From contig NZ_JABFTV010000011.1 of assembly GCF_021404405.1 (NCBI RefSeq), forward strand, positions 62,001 through 126,000: a stretch of DNA of 64,000 nt. The letters run 5' to 3'. The position numbers and the translations under genes were made by a program. Positions 59,022-64,000 of the stretch are shown here, one piece after another. Origin of the DNA: Billgrantia aerodenitrificans. Its GTDB lineage: Bacteria; Pseudomonadota; Gammaproteobacteria; Pseudomonadales; Halomonadaceae. The first letter of the stretch is position 1. Every line of letters starts with the position of its first letter. The notes below the pieces were generated by a model that had not been told where the DNA came from, did no database searches, and saw only the letters and a program-made list of their open reading frames with translations.

Positions 59022-59054
59022 GGACTTTTCCCGTATCGAGTTTGGACTTTAGTC
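59022..59054 (-). promoter_or_regulatory. GACTAAAGTC element plus GAAAAGTCC repeat, vdh promoter
   Basis: Minus strand: GACTAAAGTC (59054-59045), 14 bases, GAAAAGTCC (59030-59022), 17 bases, TTGCCTTA. Element order and spacings equal those at pobA; distance to the start codon is 114 bp versus 116 bp. Confidence 0.6.
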
Positions 59055-59060
59055 GCGCAC

Positions 59061-60086
59061 TCAATCTGGTTCCACGGGGCACTCGTCACGCAGTTCGAGC
59101 GCCCGCTGGTAAACCTCGCGCGCATTGTCGATACCGCGCTGCTCGAGGCGAACCAGGTAGGCCTCCGTTCCCTCGTTGAGCGGACCCGACCACTCAGGAT
59201 CGTTCAATGGGTCTTCCACCGTGTTGATGGTGCCGCCCTGAGCCTCGGCCTCCTCGCGCCCCTCTCGATCCAGCCGCGCATACACCTCGCCGGCCCGACG
59301 GGTCCAGGCCATGCCGCTGACCTCGTCGATGGCAGCCTGCTGCTCCGGCGAAAGACGCTCGTAGCTCGCATGATTCATGACTGCCACCGCCACGCCGGTG
59401 TAGTAAGGCACCTCGAGATGATGATCGGCCAGCTCGTTGATGCCGAAGGTCTTCATCGCCTGCCAGGGGAAGCTCAGGCCATCCATGACGCCGCGCTGCA
59501 GCGAGGTGTAGATGTCCGGCGCCGGCATGCCCACGGGATTGGCCCCCAGACGCTCGAGGATCTCCCCGGCCACGTCGCTGGGACGACGGATGCGCAGGCC
59601 GCGCAGGTCATCGGGCGTCTCGATGGCATGGCCCCGGGTGTGCAGATAAGCGGGGCCGGTGGTGAACAGGTAGAGCACCTTCACGTCGTCGTACTCGTCG
59701 GCGATGTGACCCTCGTCGTACAGCGTCTGCAGAATGCAGCCACCCTGGGGAGCGCTGCCGGAAACCCCCGGCAGCTGGACGATCTCCGACAGCGGGAAGC
59801 GGCCGGCGGTGTAGCCCTGCATGGTGATGGCGATGTCGGAGATACCGTTCACCGTGCCCTGGTAGGCCTGCTCGGAGCGGCTCAGAGTCTGGGAGGGGTA
59901 GTTCTCGATGGTCAGCTCGCCGCCGGTGGCTTCTTCGACGTGCTTGGCCCAGGCCTCGAAGATCTCCTTATTGACGTCGGAGTTGGCCGGCCAGAAATGG
60001 GACATGCGCAGGGTGTCGGCCTGCGCGCTGAAGGCGATGCCCGCCGCACAGGCGGCGAGCAGGCTGCGGGAGATGGCGTGATTCAT
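59061..60086 (-). CDS. dctP: TRAP binding protein (copy 3, orphan, with mdlC)
   Basis: A 341-residue DctP-type periplasmic protein with a signal peptide (LLAACAAGIAFSAQA) and segments TLRMSHFWPANSD, TVNGISDIAITMQGYTAGRFPLSE and LRIRRPSDVAGEILERLGANPVGMPAPDIYTSLQRGVMDG. It is nearer to the protein at 31166 than to that at 39281. There is no DctQ/DctM pair adjacent. It follows mdlC by 43 bp, so mandelate or benzoylformate is a plausible ligand. Confidence 0.88.
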   Translation of the reverse strand: MNHAISRSLLAACAAGIAFSAQADTLRMSHFWPANSDVNKEIFEAWAKHVEEATGGELTIENYPSQTLSRSEQAYQGTVNGISDIAITMQGYTAGRFPLSEIVQLPGVSGSAPQGGCILQTLYDEGHIADEYDDVKVLYLFTTGPAYLHTRGHAIETPDDLRGLRIRRPSDVAGEILERLGANPVGMPAPDIYTSLQRGVMDGLSFPWQAMKTFGINELADHHLEVPYYTGVAVAVMNHASYERLSPEQQAAIDEVSGMAWTRRAGEVYARLDREGREEAEAQGGTINTVEDPLNDPEWSGPLNEGTEAYLVRLEQRGIDNAREVYQRALELRDECPVEPD

Positions 60087-60129
60087 GGTGTGTCCTCTCT
60101 TATCGTTGTAGTGGTGATGTGATGCGGGC

Positions 60130-61710
60130 TCAGGTGGGCAGGGTCGGCACCTCGATCAGCAGAGGGCGATCCATCGCAAAGCCTTCTTGCAGCGCTTGGA
60201 CCAAAGCCTCGTGGGTATCGGCCAGACGCGCCTCGACTCCGTAGCCACGGGCCAGGGCGCAGAAGTCGATGTCCGGCACGTCGAGACCCGGCGCATCGTC
60301 GACCTTCATGTGCCGAGCAAAGCCGCGCAGGGCGCCGTAGGTGCCGTTCTTGAGGATGATCAGCACCGCCGGAATGCGATACTGAGCGGCGCTCCACAGT
60401 GCAGTGATGGCGTAGCTGGCGGAGCCGTCGCCTATCACGCCGATCACCTGTCGCCGGGGTTGGGCGAGCTGTACGCCGAGCGCCGCCGGCAGGCCGAAAC
60501 CGAGCCCGCCCGCGGCGGGGAAGAAGTAGCTGCCGGGTTCACGCATGCCCACGCGCTCCCAGAAGATCTCCACCGTCGAGGTCGACTCCTTGACGTAGAT
60601 GGCATCTTCCGGCGCCAGCATGTCCAGGGTATTGAACACGTTGGCCGGGGCCAGGCGCCCCTCGCCGTCTTCCACTGCTGCCGGCCTGGGCAGCGTTTCG
60701 GGCATGGCCCGTGCGCTCTGTTCGATGCGCGGCAGCAGCGCTTCAAGTGTGGCGTGAACGTCGCCCACCAGGGCATCGCCCATGGGAGCACGAGCCGCCT
60801 CGTTGGCATCGCCGGTGACATGCACCAGACCCGCCCCTTCGGGCAGATAACGCCCCGGTGCGTACTTGTGATAGCGGAACACCGGCGCCCCGACCACCAC
60901 GATCAGATCGTGCCCTTCCAGGTGGGCGGTAATGCCGGCAATGGCCGCCGGCAGCACGCCGCGGAAGCACGGGTGTCGATTGGGAAACGGACAGCGCGAG
61001 GCGGAAGGCGCTACCCAAACCGGCAGGCATAGTCGCTCGGCCAGCTCCACGGCCAGACCGTTGGCCTGGCGCGCATCGACCTCCGGCCCCAGTACCAGCA
61101 CCGGGTTCTCGGCAGCATTGAGCCGCTGCGCCAAGCGCTCGAGCTGCTCGAATGATGGCACCCCGGCGTGGGCGATCTCGCGCTCTATGACCAGTGCCGC
61201 GTCATCACCCGCTTCGCGATCCCAGTCGTCGTGGGGGATCGAGACATAGACCGGCCCCCGTGGCGGCAGCGAGGCGCTATGAATGGCCTGGCTCAGCGCC
61301 CGGGGCACGTCTTCGGGACAGGCCGGCTCGTAGCTCCACTTCACCAGCGGCTTCGGCAGCTGCGGGGCATCCACGTTGGCCAGCATCGACTCCACGCCGA
61401 TCATCGAGCGCGCCTGCTGCCCGGCGGTGATCACCAGCGGCGAGTGGGAGTACCAGGCGTTTGTCAGCGCCCCCATGGCATTGCCAGTGCCCGCCGCGGC
61501 GTGCAGGTTGATGAATGCCGGCTTACCGCTGGCCAACGCGTAGCCGTCGGCCATCCCCGCCACCACGCCTTCGTGCAGCCCCAGCACATAGCGAAAATCC
61601 TCGGGAAATCCCTTGAGGAATGGCAGTTCATTGGAGCCGGGGTTGCCGAAAACGGTGGTGATTCCTTGATGACGCAGGAGCGAATAGGTGACGGCGTGAA
61701 CGCTCGGCAT
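60130..61710 (-). CDS. mdlC: Benzoylformate decarboxylase
   Basis: A 526-residue ThDP enzyme that splits benzoylformate to benzaldehyde and CO2. All active-site residues fall at the same numbers as in the Pseudomonas enzyme: Ser26 (NPGSNELPF), Glu47 (LHEG), His70 (NLHAAAGTGN) and His281 (FRYHKY). The ThDP motif begins GDGSASY. Mandelate racemase and dehydrogenase are not in the window, so the substrate may enter as benzoylformate or be made elsewhere. It is divergent from a LysR gene. Confidence 0.92.
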   Translation of the reverse strand: MPSVHAVTYSLLRHQGITTVFGNPGSNELPFLKGFPEDFRYVLGLHEGVVAGMADGYALASGKPAFINLHAAAGTGNAMGALTNAWYSHSPLVITAGQQARSMIGVESMLANVDAPQLPKPLVKWSYEPACPEDVPRALSQAIHSASLPPRGPVYVSIPHDDWDREAGDDAALVIEREIAHAGVPSFEQLERLAQRLNAAENPVLVLGPEVDARQANGLAVELAERLCLPVWVAPSASRCPFPNRHPCFRGVLPAAIAGITAHLEGHDLIVVVGAPVFRYHKYAPGRYLPEGAGLVHVTGDANEAARAPMGDALVGDVHATLEALLPRIEQSARAMPETLPRPAAVEDGEGRLAPANVFNTLDMLAPEDAIYVKESTSTVEIFWERVGMREPGSYFFPAAGGLGFGLPAALGVQLAQPRRQVIGVIGDGSASYAITALWSAAQYRIPAVLIILKNGTYGALRGFARHMKVDDAPGLDVPDIDFCALARGYGVEARLADTHEALVQALQEGFAMDRPLLIEVPTLPT

Positions 61711-61778
61711 GCTGGATTCCTTGTCCTTGTTTAGCGCGTGCCTTCACGCTAGTCGCGCCTGCTACAATCAAGCAAATC

Positions 61779-61793
61779 GATACTTTTGCTATC
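61779..61793. promoter_or_regulatory. LysR-type dyad between mdlC and lysR
   Basis: GATA (61779-61782) and TATC (61790-61793) with 7 bases between, a T-N11-A-like dyad, 22 bp upstream of the LysR start and 69 bp upstream of mdlC. Confidence 0.5.
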
Positions 61794-61814
61794 AAAAATA
61801 AAGCGTATTTATAC

Positions 61815-62714
61815 ATGAGCCATATCGACCTCAATCTCGTGCGCACCTTCGTGCTGCTCTACGAGACCGGTAGCGTCACCCAGACGGCCGAGCGCCTCTA
61901 CGTCACCCAGCCATCGGTCAGCTACGCGCTGGCCCGACTGCGCGAGCTCTTCGAGGACCGCCTGTTCGTGCGCACCCGCCAGGGCATGGAGCCCACCATT
62001 GCCGCTCGCCAGCTCTACCCTTCCCTGCGCGATGCCCTGCAGCAGCTTCAGGATGCCATCGAGAGCAGCCGCGACTTCGAGCCCGCCACCTGCACGCGAC
62101 GCTTCCGCCTGGCATTGACCGACCTGGGGGAAATGGCACTACTGCCGAAGCTGATGCGCCACCTGCACGAGCAGGCGCCCCAGGCCGAGCTGGAAGTGGT
62201 ACCGCTGGAGATCGAACACGCCGAGGAATGGCTCGCCGCCGGCAGGGTCAACGCGCTGATCTGCAGCCGGCCGCTGACCGGTGCCGCGATTGCGCGCCAC
62301 GTACTCTTGAGGGATCGCTACGTGTGCCTGCTCAACCAGGAACGCTTCGGAGAAGGCCCCCTGACGCGAGAGCGCTTTATCGCCGCCCGCCACGTCGCCG
62401 TCACCTCCTCCTCCGGGCACGGCCTTGCCGAAGAAGTGATGCGTCAGCACGGCATCCAGCGCAAGGTGAGCCTGGAGATACCGCACTTCTCGGTGCTGCC
62501 GAAGGTGCTGCACGACAGCGACCTGATCGCGATCATGCCGCTGCAGGTCGCCGCCAGCTTCACAGAAGAGTCACCGCTGACCATCCAAGAACTGCCCTTC
62601 CACGTGCCCGAGTTCGAGGTCGCGCTGCACTGGCAGGCCCAGGCCAGCCGCTCCCCCTCACAGCGCTGGTTTTGCGAGTGCGTTATCGGGGCGATTGGGG
62701 AGAGGGTGGGGTGA
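61815..62714 (+). CDS. LysR-type regulator of mdlC-dctP
   Basis: A 299-residue LysR regulator: N-terminal wHTH (HIDLNLVRTFVLLYETGSVTQ, TAERLYVTQPSVSYALARLRELFED) and a C-terminal effector domain. The LNLVRTF and PSVSYALARLR features are of the NodD/NahR-like subgroup, often responsive to aromatics. Being divergent from mdlC, it probably activates mdlC and the TRAP binding protein with benzoylformate or mandelate as signal. Composition is normal for the island; AT-rich DNA begins just beyond it. Confidence 0.85.
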   Translation: MSHIDLNLVRTFVLLYETGSVTQTAERLYVTQPSVSYALARLRELFEDRLFVRTRQGMEPTIAARQLYPSLRDALQQLQDAIESSRDFEPATCTRRFRLALTDLGEMALLPKLMRHLHEQAPQAELEVVPLEIEHAEEWLAAGRVNALICSRPLTGAAIARHVLLRDRYVCLLNQERFGEGPLTRERFIAARHVAVTSSSGHGLAEEVMRQHGIQRKVSLEIPHFSVLPKVLHDSDLIAIMPLQVAASFTEESPLTIQELPFHVPEFEVALHWQAQASRSPSQRWFCECVIGAIGERVG

Positions 62715-62997
62715 GGCAGGGGCATGAGAATACTAGCCCGGCGAATGATTTGCCTTGTCCTCCTCCGGTCGACGAACCTTATGACTAAGTCTCGCCCCCA
62801 AATGAGGCTCTTTTGTAGCAGAAGCGGTGTCGGTAGGAGACCATCGTTCTAGGCTGCTTAGTTCAAGGGGCTTATCATTCCGCGAGACAGAGCTCACAAC
62901 TTAGATAGAAATCCATGGGCTAAAAAAGCAATCATTCGACAAGCCTAGAATTTTTTGGCAGCATCAACTTTAAGCAAAAAAGAAAGGAGACGTCTAA

Positions 62998-63828
62998 ATG
63001 GGAAATTATTCCAAGCAACTGACCAAGCGATTCAGGCATACTGGAAAAGGGCTGCACCAAGGATTTTGTGTCATATGTGGCGAGTATGGGAAACTTACTT
63101 TTGATCATGTCCCACCACAGGGATCCATTACAATAACAAAGACAGAGCAGCACCTAATATCAGAACTATCTGGAATAAACCTTGAAAAGAAAATCAAAGG
63201 AGTACCGTCTCCCAATGGAAGCAAATTCAAGACCATATGTCAGATATGCAACGGCGTTAGAGTTGGAAGCGGAGACGAAGAGGTTAAAAGAGTGCACAAA
63301 TCGATCTCAAGCCAAGTGGCCGATTACTATATGGGCAAATCAATTTATCCTTTGGCTAGCGTCAGATTCGATGCCTCAACATATGTCAGAGCAATGGCTG
63401 GTCACATATTGGCTGCAACCTCCTCTATTGAATGTCAAAAAGAACAAGTCAGTTCGACATTCTTTGACCCCTTAAAAAGCCATGTTATACACAAAGACAA
63501 TAAACTATTTGACACCCATGATATTTATTATTGGCTTTATCCTTACGAACGCCATCTTAGCGCAAAACTTATTGGATTTCACAATAACGGCGTCACATCA
63601 ACGCTTAGCTTGCTGTCATTTCACCCTATAGCTTTTATGATTGCCGAGAAAGGAAAATCAACTTATCCTACTCAAGCCTCTAAGCTAGAAAAAGATGACA
63701 AACACTTCTCCATCGACATATCTGTATCAAACGTGAAATATTCAGCCTTTCCTTTCATAGAGCTTAAAGGAAACCAGTTTTATATGCTAACGGACTATCT
63801 TTGCACCACTAGCAGACCATTGCTGTAA
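62998..63828 (+). CDS. HNH-like zinc-ribbon protein of foreign origin
   Basis: A 276-residue protein of much lower GC than the rest of the window. The N-terminal part has Cys24-x2-Cys27 (FCVICGEYG), Asp36-His37 in DHVPPQGS, and Cys81-x2-Cys84-Asn85 (TICQICNG), the layout of an HNH nuclease domain with a DHVPP motif. The C-terminal 180 residues are not recognised. AAAGGAG lies 9 bp before the ATG. Such genes are common in defence or mobile islands; activity is not proven by the motif alone. The 283-bp gap upstream holds no clear att site or tRNA. Confidence 0.7.
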   Translation: MGNYSKQLTKRFRHTGKGLHQGFCVICGEYGKLTFDHVPPQGSITITKTEQHLISELSGINLEKKIKGVPSPNGSKFKTICQICNGVRVGSGDEEVKRVHKSISSQVADYYMGKSIYPLASVRFDASTYVRAMAGHILAATSSIECQKEQVSSTFFDPLKSHVIHKDNKLFDTHDIYYWLYPYERHLSAKLIGFHNNGVTSTLSLLSFHPIAFMIAEKGKSTYPTQASKLEKDDKHFSIDISVSNVKYSAFPFIELKGNQFYMLTDYLCTTSRPLL

Positions 63829-63860
63829 TTTAACTTCGAACAACGCCAGGCTAAATATAT

Positions 63861-63977
63861 TTATCCGCTTCCCGCTAGTTTTTTTGCATCTTCACTCAAC
63901 AACTTCACTTCTTCTTGGATAACACGCCTACACATCCATTGCAGCTTGCTTAACAGCCTCTTTTCATTAATATTCAT
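63861..63977 (-). CDS. Small hypothetical protein (38 aa)
   Basis: A 38-codon frame beginning MNINEKRLLSKLQWMCRRV and ending KKLAGSG, basic and probably helical, in AT-rich DNA. Its ATG overlaps as ATGA the stop of a frame entering from the right edge, which supports it being a real, translationally coupled gene. No homologue is recognised. Confidence 0.35.
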   Translation of the reverse strand: MNINEKRLLSKLQWMCRRVIQEEVKLLSEDAKKLAGSG

Positions 63978-64000
63978 TCTACTTTTACCGCCATGAACAA
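63974..64000 (-). CDS. 3' end of a gene continuing beyond the right edge
   Basis: Eight codons (LFMAVKVE) and a TGA that overlaps the ATG of the 38-codon frame as ATGA. Too short to identify; listed because the overlap suggests an operon entering the window. Confidence 0.25.
   Translation of the reverse strand: MFMAVKVE

Noticed and set aside
59061..60086. Orphan TRAP binding protein as a decayed transporter operon
   Set aside because: The gene is intact with signal peptide and conserved core, and no remnant of dctQ or dctM is visible around it.
57492..60122. An 876-codon plus-strand frame opposite vdh and the TRAP binding protein
   Set aside because: Antisense to two genes with intact catalytic and signal-peptide features; no recognisable domain.
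62715..62997. Attachment site or tRNA at the GC break
   Set aside because: No tRNA-like fold or direct repeat could be seen within the window; the other island end is not available.

Overview
The window is a GC-rich bacterial chromosome segment. Codon bias, protein content and the TRAP/TTT transporter load suggest a halophilic gammaproteobacterium of the Halomonas type. This is inferred from gene style; no rRNA or tRNA is present to confirm it. Almost the whole window is a catabolic island for aromatic and alicyclic carboxylates. No CRISPR array, insertion sequence, tRNA or rRNA was seen.

Region 1 (1-9.8 kb): a minus-strand operon catB-catC-catA-benA-benB-benC-benD followed by two BenE-type benzoate symporters, read away from a divergent LysR gene (catR). 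It turns benzoate into catechol and then 3-oxoadipate enol-lactone. Region 2 (10.6-20.3 kb): a methyltransferase and two crotonase-fold genes (minus), then a plus-strand cluster for cyclohexanecarboxylate: CoA ligase (aliA), badH, badI, aliB, a MarR regulator (badR), an orphan ABC binding protein and a nitroreductase-family protein. It would convert cyclohexanecarboxylate to pimeloyl-CoA. Region 3 (20.4-26.8 kb): a diguanylate cyclase, an SDR, and a tctC-tctB-tctA-CaiB operon (uptake plus CoA transfer, substrate unknown).

Region 4 (27-36.2 kb): pobA with divergent pobR (4-hydroxybenzoate to protocatechuate), a complete TRAP transporter, an AraC-type regulator, and an aldehyde dehydrogenase/zinc alcohol dehydrogenase pair fitting benzyl alcohol to benzoate. 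Region 5 (36.3-40.3 kb): vanR, vanA, vanB and an orphan TRAP binding protein (vanillate to protocatechuate). Region 6 (40.5-59 kb): a CoA-dependent side-chain (hydroxycinnamate-type) system: enoyl-CoA hydratase, SDR, acyl-CoA dehydrogenase, a DsbA-like protein, thiolase, CoA transferase, a second TRAP transporter, porin, periplasmic serine hydrolase, LuxR-type regulator, feruloyl-CoA-synthetase-like ligase, MarR regulator and a vanillin-dehydrogenase-like enzyme. Region 7 (59-62.7 kb): a third TRAP binding protein, benzoylformate decarboxylase and a LysR regulator. From about 62.8 kb the base composition turns AT-rich and an HNH-like protein of foreign character appears.

The most interesting signals are non-coding. 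A directional element, consensus GACTAAAGTC, lies 91-117 bp upstream of nine start codons between 26.8 and 59.1 kb, always in the same orientation toward the gene, suggesting one uncharacterised regulator over the whole peripheral-pathway block. A second family of TGTT...AACA dyads marks the hydroxycinnamate-type genes. Three closely related TRAP binding proteins share a single cognate-looking membrane pair, suggesting that one permease serves several substrates.
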